Source of the DNA: RUG11867 sp964472425
Lineage (GTDB): Bacteria; Bacillota_I; Bacilli_A; RF39; UBA660
Reading direction: 5' to 3'
DNA: 28,794 bases
NCBI GenBank assembly: GCA_964472425.1
Contig: CAYYLF010000011.1
Location: 1 to 28,794 of the forward strand
Shown: piece by piece, positions 8,047 to 15,249 of the stretch
How the letters are laid out: the number at the start of each line of letters is the position of its first letter
Position numbering within the stretch: position 1 is the stretch's first letter
Position numbers and translations under genes: made by a program
The notes under the pieces: model-generated
What the model was told of the DNA's origin: nothing
Database searches by the model: none
The model's input: only the letters and a program-made list of their open reading frames with translations

Positions 8047-8691
8047 TTGTCTCTTACACTAAAAAGAATACTCGCATACACCGTCGACATCATAATAGTA
8101 TCGATTATCTCGATGGCTCTTTCGGTGAGTCCTCTCAATCCCAAACACGAAGAAACAACTGAACTTCAAGCGGAACTAACCGAAATCGCGGACGACTATA
8201 CGGACAAAGTGACCGACGCGGACGGGGAGGACGAACAAAAAGAACTCCTCGCCGAATTCACGGACATTGCCTCGGATTACACTAAACGCATAGTTCAAAA
8301 CTCGCTTGCCGAAACGATTATCTCGATAACTTGCGTAATTCTCTACTTCGCAGTATTCGCCTACTTCATGGAAGGCCAGACGATAGGTAAACGACTCGTA
8401 AAAATTCGCACGGTGAACAAGGATGGCACTCGCTCGTCGTTCGCACGACTGCTCGTCCGCAGCATCTTCCTCTTCGAGCTTCCATTCAAGATATTGCCGA
8501 TAATACTCGTCTACACCTGTGATGTGCTTACCTTCTACTCGATAAACTTAGCCGTGTATTATCTCACCTACGTCTACGAATTCATACTTATCGCCCTCAT
8601 GCTCGGTCGCGAAGACAAACGTGGTCTCCACGACCTGATTGCAGGAACCAAAGTCGAAATGATTAGCCAAAGCGCTATAGAACAGGAGTAA
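8047..8691 (+). CDS. RDD family membrane protein
   Basis: The product is 214 aa from the TTG at 8047. AAGGTG (8035-8040) is 6 nt upstream, whereas the in-frame GTG at 8038 lies inside that ribosome site and is rejected. The first helix carries the RDD signature residues (KRILAYTVDIIIV). A soluble acidic insertion of about 55 residues follows (residues about 30-85, rich in E and D), then GQTIGKRLVKIRTV, further helices, and the closing motif RGLHDLIAGTKV. RDD proteins are small polytopic membrane proteins, some linked to ion exchange or membrane assembly. The acidic insertion between helices 1 and 2 is unusually long. The zinc protease gene follows after 3 nt, so the two are co-transcribed. 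Confidence 0.85.
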   Translation: MSLTLKRILAYTVDIIIVSIISMALSVSPLNPKHEETTELQAELTEIADDYTDKVTDADGEDEQKELLAEFTDIASDYTKRIVQNSLAETIISITCVILYFAVFAYFMEGQTIGKRLVKIRTVNKDGTRSSFARLLVRSIFLFELPFKILPIILVYTCDVLTFYSINLAVYYLTYVYEFILIALMLGREDKRGLHDLIAGTKVEMISQSAIEQE

Positions 8692-8694
8692 AAT

Positions 8695-9378
8695 ATGAAC
8701 GACTATGTAATATACTATGGATTGACCTTTCTCGCTTTTATAATAACCGTTGGAGCCCAAATATTCGTAAGTGCTACCTTCAGCAAATACAAAAAAGTTC
8801 CAAATATGAAAGGTAAGAGTGGGGCAGAAGTCGCCCGTGAAATCCTCGATAAAAACGGATTATCCGACATATATGTCGTCGAGACTAGAGGAACACTTAC
8901 GGACCATTATGACCCTAAAAGAAAAGTCATAAGACTTTCGAGCGACGTCTACCATAAAGAATCTATCGGTTCTGTCGCCGTCGCCGCTCACGAATGCGGA
9001 CATGCCATCCAGGACAAAGACAACTACACCTTCATGAGGATACGTGCATCCCTCGTGCCATTCGTAAACTTTTCATCCTATGCTGGCTACTTTGCTATCG
9101 TCATAGGTCTGATATCGGGACTTACGAATCTCATCTGGCTCGGTATCCTCTTCGAAGTAGTCATCCTCCTATTTCAATTGGTGACTCTTCCCGTCGAAAT
9201 CGACGCCTCCAAGCGTGCTCTCAAACAACTCGAATCGATGGACACCCTTTCCAAAGAAGAATTGGACAAAGGAAAACTGGTCCTCATCTCCGCAGCTATG
9301 ACCTACGTCGCCAGTGTTGCCGCGGCTGTATTGGAACTATTGAGACTGATCTTGCTTTATGGAGATAGAGATAACTAA
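8695..9378 (+). CDS. YugP-type membrane zinc metallopeptidase
   Basis: The product is 227 aa. It has an N-terminal membrane helix, then a gluzincin-like active site AAHECGHAIQ (zinc ligands H99 and H103, catalytic E100), two central helices (about 115-160) and LPVEIDASKRAL. E168 in that last motif is the likely third ligand. A final helix ends the protein. This is the pattern of the putative neutral zinc metallopeptidase family that includes YugP of Bacillus subtilis. Substrates are unknown, and a role in membrane protein turnover is inferred. AGGAG at 8684-8688 overlaps the end of the RDD gene, indicating an operon. Its stop lies in a bidirectional terminator shared with the convergent tmcAL. 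Confidence 0.9.
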   Translation: MNDYVIYYGLTFLAFIITVGAQIFVSATFSKYKKVPNMKGKSGAEVAREILDKNGLSDIYVVETRGTLTDHYDPKRKVIRLSSDVYHKESIGSVAVAAHECGHAIQDKDNYTFMRIRASLVPFVNFSSYAGYFAIVIGLISGLTNLIWLGILFEVVILLFQLVTLPVEIDASKRALKQLESMDTLSKEELDKGKLVLISAAMTYVASVAAAVLELLRLILLYGDRDN

Positions 9379-9414
9379 AAAGTTGATAAAGACTCTCACC
9401 TTATCAACTTTTTA
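9376..9414. terminator. Bidirectional terminator between zinc protease and tmcAL
   Basis: A perfect 14-bp stem: TAAAAAGTTGATAA (9376-9389) with TTATCAACTTTTTA (9401-9414) and an 11-nt loop. A/T runs lie in both directions. The stop codons of both convergent genes (9376-9378 and 9404-9406) fall inside the stem. Confidence 0.9.
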
Positions 9415-10498
9415 TTATGGGCTTATTCAAGAACTCGAACTCCGTACTCTCATCCCCAGTCAAATCCTTGTAAATAGAACAAGCTACATTTTCTATCTCT
9501 CGAACTCTGCCTTCGCTCTTGTACACCAATTTATCCGAATCAAACTCCTTCAAATAACTCTTGCCCTTCGAATTGAACCCGAGTACTCTGTACTCCTTAA
9601 ACGCCTCGTCCATATCCGTTTTTTCTATCCCGAGAAGCACGTGCACGAGCATTCTTCTAAGGCGAGAAGTCGTATATCTCTTGGACTTGATTGCTTCCAA
9701 TAACTCATCGTAACTGTGAACTTCGGTTATGACACTCTTGAGTTTATTCTCAAGTCCCTCGTCGACACCCAAAAATCTCTTCAAATCCTTGTCCGTCAAA
9801 ATTCTAAACTTCAACATCTCGAACATCTTTCCGTAGTTTACTTCATTTATCAAACTCTCGTCGTATCCGGGAATGTAATTCGAGATAGGGGAGTCTTCCG
9901 CAAGTTTGGCCCTGATGTTTTGAGCACTCACAATCGACTCACAACTGTCCGTGTCGTTAAAACTGTTCGTCCTTCTGATAGTAACGGGCTTTATGCGCTT
10001 GTCGATGGCCTGTATGGCCTTGATATAACTGACTCCGAGCAAATCGTTGCTCTCTAGCTTTACCTCCAAGACTCCGGACAAACTGGAAGGATAGTTGGAA
10101 CCTTTCTTGAGTTCGGCTCGTACCTTCTCGTTAAACTCCGTGTCGCTTTGCAAAGTCGCGATGTCCGTAAGCAATCCTACGTCGTCGCATTCGCTTCCGA
10201 ACACCAAAGCCTCGATTCCGCACTCGCTCAAGATTTTGACCGCATAGTAGGCGAAATAATCACCCGAATTCGTCCCGAACAAGACGGGCAATTCTAACAC
10301 CAAATCGACCCCGTATTTGAGAGCCAATCCAGCCTTGTTCCACTTGCTCATGACGGATACTTCTCCCCGTTCCAAAAAATACCCACCTAAGACGAGAACG
10401 ATGACCGCATCCGGATACAACGCGCGAACCTTCTCGATATGATACAAATGACCATTGTGGAAAGGATTATACTCACAAATGATACCGACCGCGCTCAC
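9404..10498 (-). CDS. tmcAL: tRNA(Met) cytidine acetate ligase TmcAL
   Basis: The product is 364 aa. The N-terminus GIICEYNPFHNGHLYH is the nucleotidyltransferase HxGH-type motif (H14, H17) of the TmcAL/YlbM family. Further family blocks are GGYFLERGEVSVMSKWNKA, LVLELPVLFGTNSGDYFA and VFGSEC. The enzyme uses acetate and ATP to make N4-acetylcytidine at the wobble base of elongator tRNA-Met. The start is a GTG (10498), supported by GGAGGTG about 6 nt upstream. It is somewhat shorter than the roughly 400 residues usual for the family, mainly at the C-terminus. It is a single gene, convergent with the zinc protease. Confidence 0.92.
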   Translation of the reverse strand: MSAVGIICEYNPFHNGHLYHIEKVRALYPDAVIVLVLGGYFLERGEVSVMSKWNKAGLALKYGVDLVLELPVLFGTNSGDYFAYYAVKILSECGIEALVFGSECDDVGLLTDIATLQSDTEFNEKVRAELKKGSNYPSSLSGVLEVKLESNDLLGVSYIKAIQAIDKRIKPVTIRRTNSFNDTDSCESIVSAQNIRAKLAEDSPISNYIPGYDESLINEVNYGKMFEMLKFRILTDKDLKRFLGVDEGLENKLKSVITEVHSYDELLEAIKSKRYTTSRLRRMLVHVLLGIEKTDMDEAFKEYRVLGFNSKGKSYLKEFDSDKLVYKSEGRVREIENVACSIYKDLTGDESTEFEFLNKPIIKS

Positions 10499-10530
10499 AG
10501 GCTACACCTCCATTCACTAAATATGACCAT

Positions 10531-10536
10531 ATTATA
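10531..10536 (-). promoter_or_regulatory. -10 element of tmcAL
   Basis: Read on the minus strand this is a perfect TATAAT, about 33 nt upstream of the GTG start. No convincing -35 is seen at 17 bp. Confidence 0.45.
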
Positions 10537-10583
10537 CAAGATTTTCCTAAATTAAGCCACACTAAATACGAGAGGTGAAAAAA

Positions 10584-11246
10584 ATGTACCAAAAAACGAG
10601 AAAAATACCTTTGAGCCATTACTTTTGGATTTTCTTACTTGCCTCGGTAATCGGAACTTACTACGAAGAGATACTTCACATCGTAAACTACTTTATGAAA
10701 CATCATACATTCCATTACTCCAGACGAAGTGGACTCTTCTGGGGGCCGATAAGTCCCGTCTACGGTTTTGGTGCCGTTCTATTCCTCTTCATATTGGGTC
10801 GCAAAGAGAGAAGCAAACCTAAACTTTTCGTCTGGTCGGCCATTATCGGTGGCCTTGCCGAATATTTGATGTCCATCGCCCAAGAACTATTGACGGGCAC
10901 GACCTCCTGGGATTATAGTGATAAATTCTTAAACATCCAAGGTCGTACCACGATTCCATACATGCTGGGGTGGGGACTCGCTGGTTTAATCCTCGTCGCC
11001 TGGGTTTATCCTAAAATTGTTAAACTCCTATCCAAAATACCAGAAAAACCTTACAAAATAATCACTTCTATACTGTTCGTTTTAGTGTTCGTAGATATTC
11101 TAATTACTTGGACAGCTGTAGCTCGCAAAGAAATGAAAGACCGCGGAATCGAACCGTACACCTTCATAGGAGAATTTTACGACTCCCATTTTGACGAAGA
11201 GTACATCGAGAAAAAATACCCAAACACAGAGGAAAAGGAAGAATAA
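10584..11246 (+). CDS. CmpB-like putative ABC transporter membrane protein (PF06541 type)
   Basis: The product is 220 aa from the ATG at 10584. AGAGGTG (10571-10577) lies 6 nt upstream, and the in-frame GTG at 10575 is part of that site. There are five hydrophobic segments. Recognisable family blocks are GLFWGPISPVYGFGAVLF, LAEYLMSIAQELL and SWDYSDKFLNIQGRTTIPYM. The family is annotated as a putative ABC transporter subunit, but its function is not established and no ATPase or binding protein is nearby. The charged tail (EEYIEKKYPNTEEKEE) is cytosolic or external. It is transcribed alone. Confidence 0.8.
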   Translation: MYQKTRKIPLSHYFWIFLLASVIGTYYEEILHIVNYFMKHHTFHYSRRSGLFWGPISPVYGFGAVLFLFILGRKERSKPKLFVWSAIIGGLAEYLMSIAQELLTGTTSWDYSDKFLNIQGRTTIPYMLGWGLAGLILVAWVYPKIVKLLSKIPEKPYKIITSILFVLVFVDILITWTAVARKEMKDRGIEPYTFIGEFYDSHFDEEYIEKKYPNTEEKEE

Positions 11247-11282
11247 AAAGTTATCAAAAGATTGTAAATTACCGAAAATGAG

Positions 11283-11311
11283 TTGAACATCCACAGATTA
11301 TGTAATATAAT
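11283..11311 (+). promoter_or_regulatory. Promoter of the Panacea/toxin module
   Basis: TTGAAC (11283-11288), 17 bp and TATAAT (11306-11311). It sits 26 nt before the ATG at 11337. Confidence 0.75.
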
Positions 11312-11336
11312 GCAAATGAAGGAAGAAGGTGGCCTC

Positions 11337-11843
11337 ATGAAAAAGAAAGCTACTGCACTAGACATTGCAAACTGGTTTCTTTGGTATAACAACGAACAAC
11401 AACTAGAACAATTGCAAGAAGAAAATGACTACGATGTATACGAAGGACTTACCCATCTAAAAATTCAAAAGTTGCTATACTACGCTGAAGGAGTCTATTC
11501 TGCGATTACTTCTGAAGATCTTTTCGACGAAAAAATATACGCATGGCAGCACGGTCCTGTTGTCCAAGAAGTCTACGCCGAACTATCTAGATACGGACGG
11601 AAAGAAATATTTTTCTCATCAGAAAATTGGCAAACCATAAAAGAAATGAATGAAGATACAAAATTATATAACATTCTACGAATTGTATACGAAAATTTTG
11701 CAGGGTACACAGCCTGGCAGTTGAGACAAATGACTCATGTCGCCGGAGGGCCTTGGCAAATAACCGTGGATTCTAAAGGACTTAAAAGCGAAATCGATAA
11801 GAAAGAAATTAGAGAATATTTTTTTAAAAATATCGTTTCATAA
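11337..11843 (+). CDS. Panacea-domain (SocA-like/DUF4065) antitoxin
   Basis: The product is 168 aa from the ATG at 11337, with AAGGTGG about 5 nt upstream. Upstream in-frame starts are inside the promoter. The Panacea domain is recognised by LKIQKLLYYAEGVYSA and by YAWQHGPVVQEVYAELSRYG. Proteins with this domain occur as antitoxins that pair with many unrelated toxins and act by direct binding. The gene is followed after 3 nt by a small unknown protein, the standard arrangement of such a pair. Base use is more AT-rich than the surrounding envelope genes, suggesting acquisition. The family is clear from sequence; the antitoxin role is inferred from context. Confidence 0.8.
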   Translation: MKKKATALDIANWFLWYNNEQQLEQLQEENDYDVYEGLTHLKIQKLLYYAEGVYSAITSEDLFDEKIYAWQHGPVVQEVYAELSRYGRKEIFFSSENWQTIKEMNEDTKLYNILRIVYENFAGYTAWQLRQMTHVAGGPWQITVDSKGLKSEIDKKEIREYFFKNIVS

Positions 11844-11846
11844 CAA

Positions 11847-12296
11847 ATGAGTAAATCTCCAAAAAACAACATAAAAATCGACAATCCGACTATAAACAAA
11901 AAATTATGCGTTCAATGTAATCCACAAAAATATCTCAAATTCAGTCTTGCCTATATTTCCTACGAATCTGGCGAAGCTAAAAATCAAGATGTTTCGAAAC
12001 TATGGCAAAGGATGAGATGGTTGAGTAGAGAACCCTATCAAAATATGATTTACGAACACGGCAAAGACAAAAAGTTATGGTTCGAAACACTGCCATTGAC
12101 TGAAATCTCCAAAGAAGTTCCTAAAGAATTCCGCGAAATTTTTCCATCTATAACGAACGAAAAATATAGTGTCATGCGAGTCTATCCTTCAGGTACTCCC
12201 AATGGAACAGCAAATCCCCGAATAATAGGAATAATAAGAAATACAATATTTTACATTTTCTATTTAGACTGGGACGGCAAATTATACAACCACTAA
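11847..12296 (+). CDS. Putative toxin partner of the Panacea protein
   Basis: The product is 149 aa, a small basic soluble protein. The C-terminus (YPSGTPNGTANPRIIGIIRN, then FYIFYLDWDGKLYNH) resembles the ending of RelE/MqsR-like or related small toxins, where a last strand carries such a motif. I cannot name the exact family. The middle (KLWQRMRWLSREPYQNMIYE) is helical and positively charged. No clear Shine-Dalgarno precedes the ATG, and the start lies 3 nt after the antitoxin stop. Translation is therefore probably coupled to the upstream gene, as often seen in toxin-antitoxin pairs. A terminator follows at once. Confidence 0.6.
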   Translation: MSKSPKNNIKIDNPTINKKLCVQCNPQKYLKFSLAYISYESGEAKNQDVSKLWQRMRWLSREPYQNMIYEHGKDKKLWFETLPLTEISKEVPKEFREIFPSITNEKYSVMRVYPSGTPNGTANPRIIGIIRNTIFYIFYLDWDGKLYNH

Positions 12297-12301
12297 ACAG
12301 C

Positions 12302-12331
12302 AAAACGACCGCACAAAAAGGTCGTTTTAAT
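12302..12331. terminator. Terminator after the Panacea module
   Basis: AAAACGACC (12302-12310) and GGTCGTTTT (12320-12328) form a 9-bp stem with a 9-nt loop. The plus strand continues TTTTAATAT and the minus strand TTTTGC, so it could work both ways. Confidence 0.8.
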
Positions 12332-12334
12332 ATT

Positions 12335-12456
12335 TACCCTCGAAAAAATGCAAAACATACACAAAAATACCCTCGAAAAAATGCAAAACATACACAAAAA
12401 TACCCTCGAAAAAATGCAAAAATCGTACAAAAATACCCTCGAAAAATCGCAAAATA
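12335..12456 (-). repeat. 33-bp tandem repeat array, about 3.6 copies
   Basis: Units start at 12335, 12368, 12401 and 12434 (the last partial). Each begins TACCCTCGAAAAA. Units 1 and 2 are identical, unit 3 differs near its end, and unit 4 is diverged. The period is exactly 11 codons. On the minus strand a frame continuous through the array (possible ATG at 12476 or 12473) reads the phrase FFEGIFVYVLH repeatedly and ends in the terminator at 12329. No clear ribosome site precedes it, so translation is doubtful. Confidence 0.85.
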
Positions 12457-12498
12457 GCGCCTAAAACCCGCATCATTAGGGGATTTCTTTCTTGACTC

Positions 12499-12527
12499 AA
12501 AATAAATTTAGCACTACTTATTGACAA
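12499..12527 (-). promoter_or_regulatory. Possible minus-strand promoter reading into the 33-bp repeats
   Basis: On the minus strand, TTGTCA (12527-12522), 17 bp and TATTTT (12504-12499). It overlaps the CIRCE element. If active, it would transcribe the 33-bp array toward the terminator at 12331-12302. Confidence 0.35.
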
Positions 12528-12534
12528 GTGCTAA
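12508..12534. promoter_or_regulatory. CIRCE operator (HrcA binding site) of htpG
   Basis: TTAGCACTA, 9 nt, AAGTGCTAA. This is the CIRCE geometry (consensus TTAGCACTC-N9-GAGTGCTAA) with only the innermost base of each arm changed. It overlaps the -35 of the htpG promoter, so HrcA repression by occlusion is expected. Confidence 0.85.
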
Positions 12535-12549
12535 AAATGGTGGTAAATT
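12521..12549 (+). promoter_or_regulatory. htpG promoter
   Basis: TTGACA (12521-12526), 17 bp and TAAATT (12544-12549) with an extended TGG at 12541-12543. The -35 is embedded in the CIRCE spacer and right arm. Confidence 0.75.
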
Positions 12550-12576
12550 TATATACGAAAGGACTGAAATATATAA

Positions 12577-14457
12577 ATGAAAAAACAAGAATTTAAAGCC
12601 GAGTCCAAAAGACTCCTCGATTTGATGGTCAATTCCATCTACACGAACAAGGACATCTTCCTAAGAGAGATAATCTCTAACGCTTCCGACGCGATAGATA
12701 AACTCTACTACGAATCTCTTACGAACGATGCAGTCGAACTCTCGAAAGACGACTTCCACATTCGCGTCTCCTTCGACAAAGATGCTCGCACGATTACGGT
12801 GAGTGACAATGGAATAGGTATGAACGAGGCCGAGTTAGACCACAACCTCGGAACAATTTGTGAAAGTGGTTCACTCCTCTTCAAGAAAGAGAACGAGAAC
12901 CGCGAAAATATCGATGTCATAGGTCAATTTGGAGTAGGATTCTATTCTGCCTTCATGGTCGCCTCTAAAATCGAAGTACTATCTAAACACTTCGGTGAAG
13001 AAGAAGCTCATCTTTGGGAATCGGACGGTTCGGAAGGCTACACTATAAAGAAAGCAAAGAAAGACTCTTTCGGTACGGACATAATCATCCACTTGAAGCC
13101 TAACGATGACGACTACGAGTACGACAAATACCTAGACCAATACACCCTCGAAAGCATCATCAAAAAGTATTCGAACTACATTACCTATCCGATTATCATG
13201 GAGAAGACCGAACACGTCCACAAAGAAGACTCCGACGAACACGAGGATGTGGTAAAAGACGAAGTCATCAACAGCATGACTCCAATTTGGAAAAAGAGTG
13301 AGACGGAAGTGACCAAAGAAGAATACGACGAATTCTACACGGACACTTACTACGACTACGAAAGTCCTGCGCGAGTGTTTAGAAACTCCGTAGAAGGAAA
13401 ATGCACATATACTTCGCTTCTCTTCATTCCTAATCATACTCCGTACGACTTCTACGGCAAAAACTACGAACGCGGAATCGCTCTTTATTCGAACGGTGTG
13501 ATGGTCATGGACAAATGTCCTAAACTCATCCCCGAATACTTCGGCTTCGTAAAAGGACTAGTAGACAGTCCGGACGTCTCATTGAACATTTCTCGTGAGA
13601 TTCTCCAAGAAGACAAAGAAGTAACTCTTATTGCCAAATCCTTAGAGACGAAAATCAAAAAAGAACTCGAAACGATGATGGCTGAAGATAGAGAAGGATA
13701 CGAAAAATTCTTCGAAAACTTCGGGCTTCAACTCAAATTCGGCGTCTATAACGACTTCGGTATGCACAAAGACGACCTCAAAGACTTGTTGATATTCTAC
13801 TCTTCTAAAAACAAAAAGATGGTCTCCCTAAAAGAATACGTCGATGCTATGCCAGAAGGGCAAGATAAGATTTACTACGCTTGTGGCGAAACGTACGACA
13901 AGATAGACCTCATGCCTCAAATCGAATCTTTCAAATCGAACGACTACGACGTTCTTTACTTGAAAGACTACATCGACGAATTCGCTCTTCAAGTATTGAG
14001 AGAATACGACAGTAAAGAATTTGTCAACATTTCGAAAGAAGACGTCAACCTCGGTACAGAAGAAGACAAGAAAATGCTCGACGAAGAAAACCAAAAGAAT
14101 GCCGACATGCTCGCATTTATGAAGGAAACTTTGAGCGAATATGTCAAAGACGTCAAGTTTACAAACAAACTCAAAAATCATCCCGTCTGCTTGACGAGCC
14201 AAGGCAACCTATCTGTAGAGATGGAAAAGGTCATCAATGCCATGCCGACCGATGAACACATCAAGGCAGAGACCATCCTCGAAATCAACAAAGACCACAC
14301 CATAGCAGAAAAACTCAAGAACCTCTTTGAAACTGACAAAGATGAGCTCGCCAAATACGCCAAAGTTCTCTACTCTGAAGCGAGACTCATAGAAGGTTTG
14401 CCGCTCGACAATCCGACCGAGATATCCAATCTCGTATGCGAACTTTTGTCGAAGTAG
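12577..14457 (+). CDS. htpG: HtpG, bacterial Hsp90 chaperone
   Basis: The product is 626 aa, normal for HtpG. The N-terminal GHKL ATPase domain is clear: EIISNASDAIDKLYYESL (motif with the Mg-binding Asn), DNGIGM and GQFGVGFYSAFMV. The middle domain holds LNISREILQ, with the catalytic arginine region, and the C-terminal dimerisation domain completes the chain. It is a cytosolic ATP-dependent chaperone. A CIRCE site on the promoter implies HrcA-controlled heat-shock expression. The ribosome site AAAGGA (12558-12563) is 13 nt from the ATG, longer than usual. Codon use matches the envelope genes and not the AT-rich modules on either side, so htpG looks native and its neighbours acquired. Confidence 0.97.
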   Translation: MKKQEFKAESKRLLDLMVNSIYTNKDIFLREIISNASDAIDKLYYESLTNDAVELSKDDFHIRVSFDKDARTITVSDNGIGMNEAELDHNLGTICESGSLLFKKENENRENIDVIGQFGVGFYSAFMVASKIEVLSKHFGEEEAHLWESDGSEGYTIKKAKKDSFGTDIIIHLKPNDDDYEYDKYLDQYTLESIIKKYSNYITYPIIMEKTEHVHKEDSDEHEDVVKDEVINSMTPIWKKSETEVTKEEYDEFYTDTYYDYESPARVFRNSVEGKCTYTSLLFIPNHTPYDFYGKNYERGIALYSNGVMVMDKCPKLIPEYFGFVKGLVDSPDVSLNISREILQEDKEVTLIAKSLETKIKKELETMMAEDREGYEKFFENFGLQLKFGVYNDFGMHKDDLKDLLIFYSSKNKKMVSLKEYVDAMPEGQDKIYYACGETYDKIDLMPQIESFKSNDYDVLYLKDYIDEFALQVLREYDSKEFVNISKEDVNLGTEEDKKMLDEENQKNADMLAFMKETLSEYVKDVKFTNKLKNHPVCLTSQGNLSVEMEKVINAMPTDEHIKAETILEINKDHTIAEKLKNLFETDKDELAKYAKVLYSEARLIEGLPLDNPTEISNLVCELLSK

Positions 14458-14461
14458 AAGC

Positions 14462-14490
14462 TTTACATTCGAAAAAGATTATGCTATGTT
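14462..14490 (+). promoter_or_regulatory. Promoter driving the 36-nt repeat unit
   Basis: TTTACA (14462-14467), 17 bp and TATGTT (14485-14490) with an extended TGC at 14482-14484. It starts 5 bp after the htpG stop. The next downstream gene has its own promoter at 14757-14765. Confidence 0.55.
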
Positions 14491-14525
14491 ATTAGTGAGA
14501 AAGCGAGAAAAAGTCGAAGCTTTCA

Positions 14526-14640
14526 AAAAAAGCGTGTGATTCCGACCGATAACAGGAACTGAAAAAAGCGTGCGATTCCGGCCAATAACAGGAACTGAAA
14601 AAAGCGGCGATTCCGGCCAGTAACAGGAGCTGAAAAAAGT
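14526..14640 (+). repeat. 36-bp tandem repeat array (three units plus a stub)
   Basis: Unit starts at 14526, 14562, 14598 and a stub at 14633. Periods are 36, 36 and 35. Each unit opens with AAAAAAGCG, contains GATTCCG and ends ACAGGAACTG or ACAGGAGCTG. Variation is limited to a few positions (TGTG/TGCG, ACCG/GCCA). Confidence 0.9.
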
Positions 14641-14642
14641 GA

Positions 14643-14667
14643 CTAGAGAACATTCTCTGGTTTTTTT
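14643..14667. terminator. Terminator after the 36-bp repeats
   Basis: CTAGAGAA (14643-14650) and TTCTCTGG (14653-14660) pair with one G-U, followed by seven T. Flanking A and T runs extend the pairing, so minus-strand termination is also possible. Confidence 0.75.
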
Positions 14668-14756
14668 CACAAAGACAAAATGCTAGAATACAAAACAATT
14701 TATCTGCATTATAAACTATAAATAAACACCTTTTTATTCCATAATTCGAATGATTT

Positions 14757-14765
14757 TGCTATAAT
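14757..14765 (+). promoter_or_regulatory. Extended -10 promoter of the DUF3990 module
   Basis: TGC then TATAAT (14760-14765). A weak TTCCAT sits 17 bp upstream. TAGGAGT at 14771-14777 precedes the ATG at 14785. Confidence 0.7.
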
Positions 14766-14784
14766 ACATTTAGGAGTAATTAAA

Positions 14785-15249
14785 ATGGCTAAACAAGCAA
14801 TATATCATGGTAATTATTGTAAAGTAGAACAACCACAAATCCTAGAAAGTAAACATTGTAAAGATTTCGGTACTGGTTTCTACTGTACAATTTTAAAAAT
14901 ACAAGCCGAAAAATGGGCTAAAAAATATGGCACACCTGTAATAAATGTCTACGAATACAATGAAAATCCAAAACTGAAAATCAAAGAATTTACTTTGATG
15001 ACCGAAGAATGGTTAGACTTTATCATTTCGTGTAGAACAGGCAAAACTCATGATTACGATATAGTTATAGGGGCAATGGCTGATGACCAAGTATACAACT
15101 ATATAGAGGATTTGCTTCAAGATAGAATAACCAGAGAAGCATTTTGGGAATTAGCAAAATTCAAATATCCAACCCATCAAATTGCTTTCTGCACTCAAGA
15201 AGCCCTAAAAACAATATCATTTATTGATGCGGAGAGTCCAAATGAATAG
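14785..15249 (+). CDS. DUF3990 protein, predicted ADP-ribosyltransferase-fold toxin
   Basis: The product is 154 aa. It shows the DUF3990 pattern: IYHGNYCKVEQP at the start (YHG, the NAD-site histidine H8), then KDFGTGFYCT and QAEKWAKKYG. INVYEYNEN, EEWLDFIISCRTGK and YDIVIGAMADDQVYNYIED follow, with HQIAFCTQEALKTISFI near the end. The family has been proposed to adopt the ADP-ribosyltransferase fold and is typically found with small partner genes in toxin-antitoxin-like settings. The next gene overlaps it by 8 nt. Base use is AT-rich compared with htpG, suggesting horizontal gain. Enzyme activity is an inference from the family; the target is unknown. Confidence 0.75.
   Translation: MAKQAIYHGNYCKVEQPQILESKHCKDFGTGFYCTILKIQAEKWAKKYGTPVINVYEYNENPKLKIKEFTLMTEEWLDFIISCRTGKTHDYDIVIGAMADDQVYNYIEDLLQDRITREAFWELAKFKYPTHQIAFCTQEALKTISFIDAESPNE

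Larger units (their letters stand above)
14497..14667 (+). ncRNA. Candidate repeat-containing small RNA (about 170 nt)
   Basis: Predicted from arrangement only. A promoter at 14462-14490 would start RNA near 14497. A 5' hairpin pairs GAAAGC (14499-14504) with GCTTTC (14519-14524). Three 36-nt-class repeats follow (14526-14632), then an intrinsic terminator (14643-14667). Each repeat could form a small UUCC/GGAA stem, and the G at the last base of copy 3 keeps a U-G pair. No plus-strand ORF is present. On the minus strand the repeats read as FSVPVIGRNRTL, but copy 3 is one base shorter and breaks that frame. Nothing matches a known RNA family that I can recognise. Confidence 0.4.

Noticed and set aside
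12335..12456. CRISPR array
   Set aside because: Direct repeats are contiguous with no unique spacers.
12577..14457. Minus-strand open frames within htpG
   Set aside because: They overlap a complete, conserved gene and have no ribosome sites; they result from the codon bias of the plus-strand gene.
14526..14640. CRISPR array
   Set aside because: Units are tandem copies of one another, without spacers, and no cas genes are present.
14479..14698. Minus-strand short proteins across the 36-bp repeats (FSVPVIGRNRTL units)
   Set aside because: The third unit is one base short, so no single frame spans the array, and no ribosome site is seen. RNA is a better hypothesis.
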